Assembly: GCA_977006965.1 (NCBI GenBank)
Contig: OZ345359.1
Span: forward strand, 1,984,001 to 2,048,000
Direction: 5' to 3'
Source: Phymatolithon calcareum
Taxonomy: Eukaryota > Rhodophyta > Florideophyceae > Hapalidiales
Length of the DNA: 64,000 nt
Positions within the stretch are counted from its first letter, which is position 1; every line of letters starts with the position of its first letter. The translations under genes were made by a program, and so were the position numbers. Below are positions 42,284 to 51,291 of the stretch, piece after piece. The notes under the pieces were generated by a model. The model saw only the letters and a program-made list of their open reading frames with translations. It was not told where the DNA came from and made no database searches.

Positions 42284-43411
42284 CTAGGACGCCGCCGCGT
42301 TTTCGCCACCATTCGAGGCACCATTTCCCTTTTTCATCGCTTCAAGTTCTTCATTCGACACAAAAAATGGGGATTTCTCCACTACTTCCGTCAGCAGCTC
42401 ACAGAACCGGTCCACCTCTTGCCGGAACCCTTGCGCAGCCTCCTCAATAACCACCACCGCTTCAGAATTTTCCCGCCCATTACTCCTCGCCCGCTCCATT
42501 GCCTCGGCGAGCAAGCACAACTCCCGCGCAAACAGCACGAGCTCCATGAGAACCGGCCCGAACTTAATGCGCAATTCCTCGGTCGGTCCATCCGGCTTAT
42601 TGATAGCGCGCGCAAAGTCCAACAACGGTTGGGGAACACCTGCCAAATAGCGGACGACTAGTCTCCATATGCCAGTGGCGTTCCCCACCATGGACAGCGT
42701 TTCTCGTCGCGCCCACTGCTGTTCCCAGAGCAACGCGTACTTCTCCGAGATAGTGCCGCCGCGTGCTACGAGTTCCGAGACCGCGGTGCGGTTCCGTTGT
42801 TCCCCCTTTTCGCGCGCGGCGTGGAACAATCTGCCGCGGAAATCTGTGGGCAGGAAACTGGCAACCATCCTACTGGCCTTCTCCTGCTGTGTTTGCTGAA
42901 AATGGAGAAACCTACTCCTTGCTGCATCCAAATGCACGGCGGCATTTTCAATCGTATGCTCCTCGCTCGAGCGCAATGCCACCGCAGCCTCCTCGCACGC
43001 ACATCGTGCAGCGTACATACATTCATCAAGGCGACTCGGCGTCTGTCCTACCTGACCGCTTGCGCCCAGCGCTGCCGCGCTCGCCAGCGCTCGCGCACGC
43101 AGAACAGATGTTGTCGATGCCAAGCGCGGCGAGTCAAAACGCGCGTAGAAGGCACGCAGAAAGTCGCGTGTGATGGGCACCATTCCAGAAGCGTCGGCGC
43201 GGTGAATGGCAGCCCCTTCGGCTCTACCGACAGACGGCGGTGCCATGCAGGGTGTGTCCGCGCGAGCAGAGGCGGACGTGGAGAACTTTCCCACAGCAAC
43301 AGCTGCGGCTGCGACCGTCAATGCTCCGCCGCTGCGCGCCATGTTTGGTCGAAAACGATGCCGATGGATGCGCGGTGCCAACGTGAGATTGGCCTGCCTG
43401 ATTGGAAGCAT
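42284..43411 (-). CDS. Organelle-targeted helical protein of unknown function
   Basis: 375 aa from ATG 43411 (MLPIRQANLTLAPRIHRHRF); the frame stays open upstream to 43693, but that part overlaps two DNA hairpins and has poor coding character. Residues 1 to about 55 are Arg/Ala/Ser-rich without acidic residues and contain KFSTSASARAD, as in plastid or mitochondrial presequences. The mature part is helical: Ala/Arg-rich helices, a central segment (FRGRLFHAAREKGEQRNRT, YALLWEQQWARRETLS), a hydrophobic stretch (LVVRYLAGVPQPLLDF) and an acidic C-terminal helix pair. No family is recognised. The even coding pattern over 1.1 kb makes it a real gene. Confidence 0.7.
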   Translation of the reverse strand: MLPIRQANLTLAPRIHRHRFRPNMARSGGALTVAAAAVAVGKFSTSASARADTPCMAPPSVGRAEGAAIHRADASGMVPITRDFLRAFYARFDSPRLASTTSVLRARALASAAALGASGQVGQTPSRLDECMYAARCACEEAAVALRSSEEHTIENAAVHLDAARSRFLHFQQTQQEKASRMVASFLPTDFRGRLFHAAREKGEQRNRTAVSELVARGGTISEKYALLWEQQWARRETLSMVGNATGIWRLVVRYLAGVPQPLLDFARAINKPDGPTEELRIKFGPVLMELVLFARELCLLAEAMERARSNGRENSEAVVVIEEAAQGFRQEVDRFCELLTEVVEKSPFFVSNEELEAMKKGNGASNGGENAAAS

Positions 43412-43571
43412 ATCGGGCCGGGATTGCTGCAAAAAACAATCATTTCGAATCCACTTGGCGTGTGCTGGTTGGCCACGATTGCAAATTTCGGATTCTGCTG
43501 AATCTTCCCAGCCACTCTTCAGGAGCGTAATGACATGAGGGGCACGACGGTAGGCTTCGACGCATTGGGGA

Positions 43572-43637
43572 CCACGAAACAACGCGTCCCATGGGCAATG
43601 ACAAGTGTGCATGGCCATGGGACGCGTCGTTTCGTGG
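43572..43637. repeat. Hairpin with 23-bp arms, left of a tandem pair
   Basis: Arms 43572-43594 and 43615-43637 pair over 23 bp with one mismatch (CCACGAAAC.ACGCGTCCCATGG) around a 20-nt loop. It directly abuts the next hairpin. Confidence 0.9.
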
Positions 43638-43685
43638 ATAGACCATGGACGTTTCAGATAGTGCTGAAATGTCCATGGTCTATCC
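43637..43685. repeat. Hairpin with 21-22-bp arms, right of a tandem pair
   Basis: Arms about 43637-43657 and 43664-43685 (GATAGACCATGGAC.TTTCAG and its complement) pair with one mismatch around a 6-nt loop. Both hairpins lie 160-270 bp upstream of the start codon at 43411. Confidence 0.9.
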
Positions 43686-44461
43686 TGCGTCATTCGTCCA
43701 CAGTCAGCTGGAGGGAAGCTGCTGCTCGCTGCAGTGCACGATGGTACACGTGCATGATATATGACACATGATGGACGTGTAGCATTGGAGCATGGAGAGC
43801 GATCAGGCGCACACTGTAGCCGTGAGTTCTAGTAGGGCAGCTAATTCATGCCAACCAATTACAAGGAAATTGTTTGGCCTGAAAACGTCATTTAATGTGT
43901 TCTGGCCAAACTATTTTGAAATCGGAGTTTCTGCTAGAGAGAGAAGAGGCCTTCCATAGTGGGAATTCCTAGCGGTATACTCTGCGTGGTAATAGAAGCG
44001 ATATGATTTTCCCCCTGGAGAGGTAGATTTTGGAGTTTTGCTGACTATGCCACTTTTAGCGAAATGGAGCTTTTGGGTTCCGATTGAGTCCTCGTAGCTC
44101 GCCAGAAGTGCTGCCCCAGGCGTCAGCAGATGCGTTGGTAACACCAGGGGAATAACACTCCCCTGGTAACACTATAATAAAAATTTCTTCTTCTTTTCAA
44201 ACGCCCGAGAATATTTTTCGTCGTATTGATTTCTTGTCAATCACCTTCTGTGATCGTTATTCGAAAGGTATTGTAAGAATGGTTCTCAGCGGTGGCTTTT
44301 GTAAGTCAGCTGGAAAGCCTTCCTTACGTCCTTAGGGGTGTCGAGGCGAACGGGAGCGGATACTCGGTCTATGAAAAATATGTACCGGTCCCTTTCTTAA
44401 TCTATGGCTAGGTACCAGGCCTAGACACCAAGCCGCAGACCAAAAGACAGAAGCACATATC
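43686..44461. other. Non-coding region before the first retroelement
   Basis: No gene. A small hairpin, ACCAGGGGA...TCCCCTGGT, at about 44140-44165 is followed by an A/T-rich stretch. It resembles, loosely, the CCCC...GGGG stem plus A/T tail at the LINE 3' ends further right. Confidence 0.4.
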
Positions 44462-44679
44462 TCGCTATACTCCGGGCAAAAAGTTCAATGAAAAAGGGCC
44501 ATCCGTTCATGGCAGTTCTTGACCTATCCGCGGCATACGATAGTGTGCCCAGGGATATCCTCATGAAGAGGCTGACGGAGAAACTTCCTGAAGAGATAGC
44601 AAGGATGGTTGCGTACCTGTTAAAACCATCGTGGGTCACATCAGCTGGAGACGAGACAGAAACGTGGTGTATCATCGAC

Positions 44680-45006
44680 CAAAGCATTGGAATTATTTAT
44701 TTATTTTTATTCTTTTCTCGAAAAGAGTCGAGAATAAATAATTTATTGTTGAACGCAGAAGCAATAAATTATTGTATTCAAGTTCAGCGAGGTATAAATA
44801 ACTGGTTATTCCCCGAATTATTGGATCCTTCTTGCTACTTTCTGTCGCGATAGAATAACCGGATCGAAAAAATGAGGAGTCCGATACAATAATTGTCGCA
44901 ACCACGACGATCTCAATAAATACAATAAATATGCGAGACTCAGGAATAAATTATTGGAACAATAATTTAAATAATTACAATAGCAATTATTTTTTCCAAT
45001 GCTTTG
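44680..45006. mobile_element. hAT-like MITE, 327 bp, inside the LINE RT
   Basis: Perfect 13-bp terminal inverted repeats (CAAAGCATTGGAA ... TTCCAATGCTTTG) are flanked by a perfect 8-bp target duplication TCATCGAC (44672-44679 and 45007-45014). Removing the element plus one duplicate joins ATC GAC to CGA GGA and restores the RT frame through the GVPQGSP box. The interior is very AT-rich with repeated AATAAATTATTG-like words in both orientations, and has no coding capacity. An 8-bp duplication is typical of hAT transposons. Confidence 0.92.
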
Positions 45007-45344
45007 TCATCGACCGAGGAGTACCTCAAGGTTCCCCGCTTAGTCCATGCCTATACAATATATTCATGGACACATTCGCAGAAGCCGTCTCCAAGACAGA
45101 CAGGAACGTCTCAGAAAGCTCTGTGCAATTGTTCGCAGATGATGTTCAGCTTCAAGCGAAGACAGGACGAGGAATGCAGAAACTTCTTGATATAGCGACC
45201 AGTTGGGCAAGCGAAAATGGCATGAAATGGAACGCAAAACCAGGAAAAAGCGAAGTTCTTAAGTACAAAGGACTTCAGAAGCACACGTTTTACTTGGCGG
45301 GACGAGAACTATATCAAGCCTGGAGACTCTCGTATCTTGGGGTA

Positions 45345-45541
45345 AGCATTGTAATCACTGTGAGTGAAAAGAGAAGGTAAGGTTTATCTTGAAAATGGGT
45401 GATTCTCTGTGATGCGATGATGAGATGCCCAGTCTAAGGTGCGATCAGGATCGCCGCTTCAAATGGGCAGGGGCGTTATGATATCACAGAGAATGTAATT
45501 GTTCCTAATTACTCTCGTGCAGCATTGCGTGTCTACAGCAT
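45345..45541. other. Intron-like insertion (about 192 nt) in the LINE ORF
   Basis: Compared with two other copies (YLSISMNN at 59.15 kb, YLGVCMNN at 60.11 kb), extra DNA sits between GTA and AGCATGAAT. It is flanked by a 5-bp duplicate AGCAT (45345-45349, 45537-45541). It starts GTAAGC and ends CTACAG, so splicing of 45342-45538 would keep the frame (losing two codons). Inside, ATTCTCTGTGAT and its complement form 12-bp arms about 70 bp apart. Confidence 0.6.
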
Positions 45542-46518
45542 GAATAACAAGGGTGTTACGGATGACACGGCCATAGCAAGAGTTCGAAATGCTGCAGGAT
45601 GCATACATAAGCTTCGGGAGCTTGGAGAGAATGTTCGAGGATTCAAACCGGAGACATTCATCAGGATCTTTAAGTCGCTAATTATCCCGAAATGGGAGTA
45701 TGCATTACACGTTACTCCAATGACAAATCGATTGCTCTCGGCAATCGAGTCGGCAGAGGGCTTGTTCTACAAGAATGTTTTCGGAAAGTATGCCGAACAC
45801 CGCCGGGACCGAATGCGAGTTCTGTGCCGACTGGGACCACCAAAATGAGGAGACGTCATCAAGCAGAAAGGTTTGCATTAAGCCTGGTAAGGCACAAAAA
45901 GCGCCTTGAAGAAACAGAAGAGTACGTTGGAAGAGATGAGGACGTAAAAGAAGCAATGAAGGATATTGAATATCTCAAGATGTATGAAGACTTGCGACAA
46001 GCCCTTCAGAAAGCCCATGAGGGATCTGTCACGAAGAAGAGGAGGAGGAGAGAAGAAACAAGTAAGGTATGGGAAAAGGAAGAAGAAGGCAGATCAATGA
46101 AGATTCCTATTGAAGGCAAGCTACCAGGGATCCTTTACATAGGAGAAAGAACAACACGTTTAAGGTGCCTAAGGTTGACATTCAACCGAGCACCCCTTTG
46201 GAGGAAATCAGTGTTGGGTGCTTACTGTGGTATTACCGCGGTGGTCGAACTAGTCGCCTTACAACGTACTCTAGCGTCATCGAAGATGAGTACAGAAATT
46301 GAGTTTGAGTGCAAGAGACTCACAGGAGCTCTTGTTGGGAGAGAATTACGAATCAAGAACGTTTTGAGCAGCCAGATGACTATAGCGTAGAGATTATGCA
46401 AGAGCTGCCCCGTTACTCCAAGGTGAGGCTTTGGGAGCTCTCAAAAAATAAAATCATCAAATATCCCGCAGACCAAAAAGTTGCTAGCCCCGTTAGGGGA
46501 AAAAGCAAAAATTATTAA

Positions 46519-46995
46519 TGGACAAACGTGTATTAAAATTAGTTTCCTGTACAAGTTTATAAAGTATCACGTTCGAAATTTACATGCCGCGGAAGCTGTG
46601 CTCACAAATCATGGGGCCTCATGAAGCAAAGTTGCATCACGACGACGATCAAGGGCAGCATCGTGCGTTATTTCGCTTCCAGTAGCTCCTGTTAGAGACG
46701 CTGTCAATCTCGGTTTTTGCGATTTTTCAGGTCCAGAGAATTACGCTATTCACGACATTCTAGTGAATTTAGATCTCCTGGAGAGGTTTCTCAAGCAATG
46801 GCAGAAGTTATATAAAACGTTGTTCAGATATTGGTACAACGAAGCTTTTGCCCGAAGCATCGTGTTCTTGGCGAACTTACTGGTTGTATTAGCACTAACG
46901 TCCTCGGAAGACAACGGCATCGCTAGGATATTTCGTACCAATATTTACGCAACGCTTCTTTCACAAGTAAGCTCTAGGACGCATTTATTCCACAT
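46519..46995. other. Spacer between LINE copy A and RPA2
   Basis: No recognised gene; one ORF at 46763-46999 (plus) with a hydrophobic segment has no support. Confidence 0.4.
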
Positions 46996-48179
46996 CTAAA
47001 CCTGACAGAATGCGTAATGGTCCTCGTCCAGCGTAGTATACACATGCCCATCCGACGCCAGATTTTCTAACACCTGCTTAGCAAACTGTGCATTTCCAAC
47101 CGCAGGCACATCCCTCGCAACATCATCTACAGAAATAGAAGTATCACCACCACCCATCTTCGAGGCCTCATGCCGTTGTTTCGCATACTCAAACACTGCC
47201 CTCTGCGCCGGGTTAAGCATGAGTCCGTCAGCCCCCTGCGCCGCCTGCCCTTGCATTCCGCCCATAGGTTGCGCCCCCATCGCACCTGCCGGTCTGGCGA
47301 CGGACTTCATGGGTTTCGTCTGTGCCAAAAACGTCTTAATGACGTCAAGCCGGTGATATGTGATCTCGTTATGGTCATCCACCGCGCGCAGCATGAACGC
47401 CTCGACCTGGCGGTGACCACCGGCTTCCGTTACGCGGCCGACGATACGTGCCCAGGCACCGTTGCGCAGAAGTTGTCGCTTCTGCAGGGCGTACTCGCGC
47501 GAGTTTGCATCTTCGTCCGGAGGGAGCATGTGCACGCATTCAATATCTCCGCTTCCGTCGTCCAGTTTCATGGACATCATTGTCACCTGCATGTTGACAG
47601 CCGCAAGTCGAGCTACGAGCGTCACCTGCTGCAGCGAAACTCCGTTCACCTCGTACTGATCGTCCGGGCCCTTGTGTGACGCATCCAGCAACTGCTTGAT
47701 CATCACCGGCTGCAATGCGTCCCGCCTGGAGCGATTTTCCCGCATGCCACCTCCGCCACCACCACCACCTCCCGTCATGTACCCGCCACCACCACCACTG
47801 CCACCTGTGCCCCGCATGGAATGTATGCGATCGCAATTGTAAGAGTTAGAGCGCGCTGTAGATAGTTCCCGTTTGCCTAAATCGATGAGTTGTCGGCTTA
47901 CCGTAGCCTGAACCGCCATAGCCCCCTCCACCGCCGCCATAGCCGGCTCCTGAATCCCCATAGCCACCGCCACCATAGCCGCTTCCTCCGTATCCGCCAC
48001 CGCCTCCACCACCGCCGTATCCTCCAACCCCATATCCTGCACCGCCACCGCCTGCAGTAAACATAACGTCAGAGAAACCTCCAAAAGTTAGCGTTAAAAC
48101 TTCATTTCCCTCGAGGTACACCTTTGCGCTGTAGATTCAACTTACCGCCATATCCGCTACCTCCATAGCCGTGCTGCAT
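46996..48179 (-). CDS. RPA2: Replication protein A 32-kDa subunit, three exons
   Basis: 330 aa. Exons: 48179-48146, 48051-47902 and 47804-46996, with introns of 94 and 97 nt (GTAAGT...TGCAG; GTAAGC...CACAG). All joins are in frame. Exons 1-2 and the start of exon 3 encode a Gly/Tyr/Ser-rich N-terminus (GYGGSGYG repeats). The single-stranded-DNA-binding OB fold follows (about 100-205: RDALQPVMIKQLLDA, QQVTLVARLAAVN, SMKLDDGSGDIECVHML, WARIVGRVTEAGGHRQVEAFMLRAV, NEITYHRLDVI). After a Gly/Met linker comes a C-terminal winged helix (about 265-330, LNPAQRAVFEYAK through DEDHYAFCQV). RPA2 is part of the RPA trimer in replication, repair and checkpoint signalling. The Gly/Tyr-rich N-terminus stands where the phosphorylated Ser-rich tail of other RPA2s lies. 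Confidence 0.93.
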
Positions 48180-48658
48180 GATGACGACCAGAGGGCAAAT
48201 GCAAAGGCCTACAAGATCAAGGTGGACGTTCCGCTAACCGTGGAAGTCTGTACTGTACAATCCCGTGAGATGACCAGTGGTTGACACTTGCGTAGATCAA
48301 AGGGCCACCCCCCTTTCGCGTTTCCCGCCAAAAAATGGTAGAGCAGTTGCCAAATCTTTTCGAAAATATTTATATATTTGAACAAAACCAAAACTTTTGG
48401 TAAAATGCAAAATCTGGTTTATGTCTCCTGTTATGAACGCATCTGCTGACGCTGTTTGTGTCACCTGAGCAGGACGATTGTCACCCAGATGTCTCGAAAG
48501 TCTGGCAGCGACTCAACATAAATCCTGTAACGACTCTATTATTATTGTACTTCTGCAGAATGGCAACAACAATGGAATCTTTGCAGTGGTATTTGCGCTT
48601 GAATTCCCTGGATCAAGAGCCATTGACTAAGAAGGGGAGACCTCTCGTCCAGTTAATA

Positions 48659-48720
48659 AGGAGACACGTCGAAACGTAATAGCCCAAAGTCTGGGGCTAT
48701 TGCGTTTCGATGTGCCTCCT
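48659..48720. repeat. Hairpin with 27-bp arms, 8-nt loop
   Basis: Arms 48659-48685 and 48694-48720 pair over 27 bp with three mismatches, two of which would be G-U in a plus-strand RNA. Core: CGAAACGTAATAGCCC / GGGCTATTGCGTTTCG. Confidence 0.88.
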
Positions 48721-48933
48721 CATTCCCGTTCACAAGGGTTGACGAAGTAGCAACAATCTTGGCGAAGTTGGGTTCGCACGGATAGGCCCGCTTGAACTAC
48801 AGCCCATACCGACGGAAGTTTCAGATTCATTTGTAAGCTTCGAAATGGTTAGCTTCGTTTTGCAGGTGATCTTTCTGGAAGCCTTGAGGAGCGAAGAGGC
48901 TCGTGGGTTCTGATTCACAATTACCCTAAATTC

Positions 48934-49035
48934 GACATTTTGCAACCCAGCCAAAATTTCCTCCATCTCTGGCTAAATAAATACATATGTGTTTGGTCGG
49001 AGGTGGAGGAAATTTTGGCTGGGTTGCAAAATGTC
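48934..49035. repeat. Perfect inverted repeat, 32-bp arms, 38-nt loop
   Basis: Arms 48934-48965 and 49004-49035 are perfectly complementary over 32 bp (starting GACATTTTGCAACCCAGCC). They end 162 bp before the ATG at 49198, so the structure may lie in the promoter or 5' leader of that gene. Confidence 0.95.
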
Positions 49036-49197
49036 AATCAAAGGCAGTGCGAAGAGGAAAACATCACACGCTACTCAAGGAGAAGAGTGACGTACCTTCA
49101 TCGACTCTTCACATTCCGGCCACTCTATATCTCACAGAAGAGTTCCATCCCTTTCTGGCGTTGTGAATTGTGTCTTTACTGGCACCGGATATACTTC

Positions 49198-51291
49198 ATG
49201 GCAGATGAAGAACTCATCCGCGACCTCAAGGCTTCTACATCCGCAGTTCCGTCAGAGCCCGCTCCAATTCCAGCCGTAGAAACCGCGGACATTGACATCG
49301 GCTGTGAGGAGGATCCCGTGCTTTCGGAAATGAGGCCGTGCGACCCCTTGATGAATAATACGGGCAAAGTTCCAGAGTCTATGGAGTGGACGAAACAGGT
49401 AACAGCAAAAGATAACAGTCCCACCTGCTGCGAGATCTCCACCGTAATCTCCGCCGGTGCTCCGGCCCTGTCGCTCTCTCATTCGATTGTGCTCCCGACC
49501 AAGGTCCCAGCGAAGGCGGCCATCTTTAAGCATGAAGGAGACCCACGTATGGACGGTCCGACGGCTGTTCGGTCTGCACTACCGTCTTCCATGACTGATC
49601 GCTCCACAATCGGAGCTGTCTTCGGGGCTTCAGACTCAGATTCGGACGCCGAGTTTCTTGCCGAGGCGGCTACACTCGCCGCATATAGTATGCGTCGCCG
49701 AAGCGCCCGAATCGCCGCATCCACTACGCGTCGCAATAGTGAGTGTATCCCCGCTATCGAGGATTGTGATGAGACTCCGACTACAGGATCGTTCTCATGG
49801 AAGAGCTTGTTTTCTTCAGGTCGCACAGATGATGCACGAAGCGAGGGGCCCAAGTCCCGTTCGCTGGCTGCCATCTTACGAGAGCGAAACCAGCGCGAGA
49901 AAGTTCAAGCCTATTTGGAAGAACTGCGTAACGATTTGCTCGACAACCCTGACATATCGCTCGATAACGAAGAGAAAGTGTTTGCAGATCTGGCAGATAG
50001 AGAGCATCGTATGGATGCCGCCAGTACCGCGCTCTACAACAAGTACTATCGCCCCGTCCCGCTTTTTGTTGCTCCGCCCAGGTTTCCGAAGCAGAAGAAC
50101 GAGCTATGGACGATACCGCAGCAGGCGACGCACCCCTTACATGACATGCTGCTCGCCACATGCAGTGAAGGCGTGAATTCGTCCATGGTCATACTTCCTA
50201 CTATGGTTAAGTTTTTGTGCAAATCTGGATTACCACCACCGAATTTTGTGGCGGACATGCTCTTCTATCGCATTGCCTACGATCCGACGGAGGATACGGC
50301 TGGCAAGTTCACCCGAGAGCAGGAAGTACATAGCTTGACCGCGATAATCCAACATTCTACAGCCCCACTGAATCTTCCGTCGATGCTCGAAGTGTTGAAG
50401 TCTTATGGTGCCCGCTTCAGGCCCCACAATGCGAAGACCACTGCTTTCAAAGAAGCGGCGGAGGAAAGTCTTGATAAGCGTATGGTTGACAATGATGGAT
50501 TGGCAGTCGACGCGAAGATGGCGATGCGGAATTTAGGACGTGCACTTCGTGTATGGAGTGCACAAGTTGAAGCAGAAACGGACCTGCGCAACCTGTTTGG
50601 TCAAAAGCAGGCGAAAAGGAGTATGCTTTCTGAAACCGCGACGTATTGCCTCGCGATCATCCAATTATGTGTGCAAATATTGCTAAGCCCATTCGGGTCT
50701 CGTCTCAAAGTTCCTGTTGCTCGTTTAATTGAGGCAATTCTCGATCGCGTCGATGTCTCGGAATGGGGTCTGTTTAGACAGTGTACTGCAAAGAACGTGT
50801 TCGGTTGTACGTCTCGCCTCGGGCTTCATGTTGAGCTTTTAACGCACCTGTTTCCAATTCGTACGACTCGATCCCGACATCTTGGTCTCGATATTGGATT
50901 TCTTTCATTGCGGCAGTGGCACGCCGGTCCAGGCATGAACCCTATACCGTCAAGCATTGCTGATGTGTGGCCCGAATCGGCGGTGGCAAAGGGAGAGAGG
51001 CTTGATATTTCGTTCTCTATTGCGGATATTCTGTACTGTATGCAAAGTATTCCGAAGTTTGGGAAGGAAACAGATGTGGCATGGGCCTGCGGTATTGCGC
51101 GCATTCTGATGCAAGTCACAGTGGAGTCCGACGTTTTGGCCACGAGAAAGGACGGTGATATTGTGCGGATACAGGCTATCATCAAGAAGATGCGAGTGTG
51201 CTTCCACCGAATGTCATTCAGTGTTCCTGTTCAAGATATGAGGCTAGCGCTTGACGTAATTCTCTCGGCCTTGACGGGATTTATTGACTGA
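49198..51291 (+). CDS. Large nuclear-type protein, candidate SLF2/Nse6-like
   Basis: 697 aa, single exon, from ATG 49198 (MADEELIRDLKASTSA). Residues 1-240 are Ser/Thr/Asp-rich with a basic patch (MRRRSARIAASTTRR). Residues about 240-300 are a charged helix (ILRERNQREKVQAYLEEL, then DNEEKVFADLADREHRMDA). After that comes a long all-helical domain: HPLHDMLLATCSEGVNSSMVI, ILPTMVKFLCKSGLPPPNF, and so on to the end. A disordered Ser-rich half followed by a helical-repeat half, and the block placing a Cys/Pro-rich turn before an LF-rich helix, recall the FAM178/SLF2-Nse6 group that recruits SMC5/6 to DNA damage. I see no decisive motif, so this is a lead, not an identification. The coding frame itself is beyond doubt. 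Confidence 0.6.
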   Translation: MADEELIRDLKASTSAVPSEPAPIPAVETADIDIGCEEDPVLSEMRPCDPLMNNTGKVPESMEWTKQVTAKDNSPTCCEISTVISAGAPALSLSHSIVLPTKVPAKAAIFKHEGDPRMDGPTAVRSALPSSMTDRSTIGAVFGASDSDSDAEFLAEAATLAAYSMRRRSARIAASTTRRNSECIPAIEDCDETPTTGSFSWKSLFSSGRTDDARSEGPKSRSLAAILRERNQREKVQAYLEELRNDLLDNPDISLDNEEKVFADLADREHRMDAASTALYNKYYRPVPLFVAPPRFPKQKNELWTIPQQATHPLHDMLLATCSEGVNSSMVILPTMVKFLCKSGLPPPNFVADMLFYRIAYDPTEDTAGKFTREQEVHSLTAIIQHSTAPLNLPSMLEVLKSYGARFRPHNAKTTAFKEAAEESLDKRMVDNDGLAVDAKMAMRNLGRALRVWSAQVEAETDLRNLFGQKQAKRSMLSETATYCLAIIQLCVQILLSPFGSRLKVPVARLIEAILDRVDVSEWGLFRQCTAKNVFGCTSRLGLHVELLTHLFPIRTTRSRHLGLDIGFLSLRQWHAGPGMNPIPSSIADVWPESAVAKGERLDISFSIADILYCMQSIPKFGKETDVAWACGIARILMQVTVESDVLATRKDGDIVRIQAIIKKMRVCFHRMSFSVPVQDMRLALDVILSALTGFID

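Larger units (their letters stand above)
44488..46390 (+). pseudogene. Reverse transcriptase ORF of the LINE, disrupted
   Basis: Conserved RT blocks occur in order: LDLSAAYDSVPRDI (block A) at about 44518; after the MITE, RGVPQGSPLSPCLYNIF (block B) at about 45015; FADDVQLQ (catalytic YXDD-type box) at about 45133; PGKSEVL (block D) at about 45241; LSYLGVS (block E) at about 45327. The C-terminal region then runs from MNNKGVTDDTA (45540) through a 1-nt frameshift at about 45845 to the TAG at 46388-46390. The 58.8-kb copy reads CCAAAGATG where this one has CCAAAATG, so one G has been lost. Three lesions show the copy is dead. Block composition places it with target-primed non-LTR RTs; the clade is not determined. 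Confidence 0.85.
44462..46518 (+). mobile_element. LINE-type non-LTR retrotransposon, 5'-truncated copy A
   Basis: Best-preserved copy of the family that fills the right third of the window. It carries the RT domain and the family's C-terminal region, then a 3' end with TCAAATATCCCGCAGAC, a short CCCC/GGGG stem (TAGCCCCGTTAGGGG) and an A/T-rich tail to about 46518. There are no LTRs. An endonuclease or ORF1 region is not seen, so the copy is 5'-truncated. It is broken by the MITE at 44680, an insertion near 45350 and a one-base frameshift near 45845. Confidence 0.85.
48180..49197. other. Divergent intergenic region with two long hairpins
   Basis: Between the RPA2 start and the gene at 49198. 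It holds the hairpins at 48659-48720 and 48934-49035 and only unsupported ORFs. The frame of the downstream gene stays open back to 48940, but that part runs through the second hairpin. Confidence 0.6.

Noticed and set aside
43412-43693. 94-codon N-terminal extension of the organelle protein
   Set aside because: This part is occupied by the two long DNA hairpins, and its residues do not look like a targeting peptide, whereas the ATG at 43411 opens a good one.
44488-46390. Group II intron or retroviral origin for the reverse transcriptase
   Set aside because: No maturase domain, LTRs, gag, protease or integrase. Truncated 5' ends with a constant 3' end are the mark of non-LTR elements.
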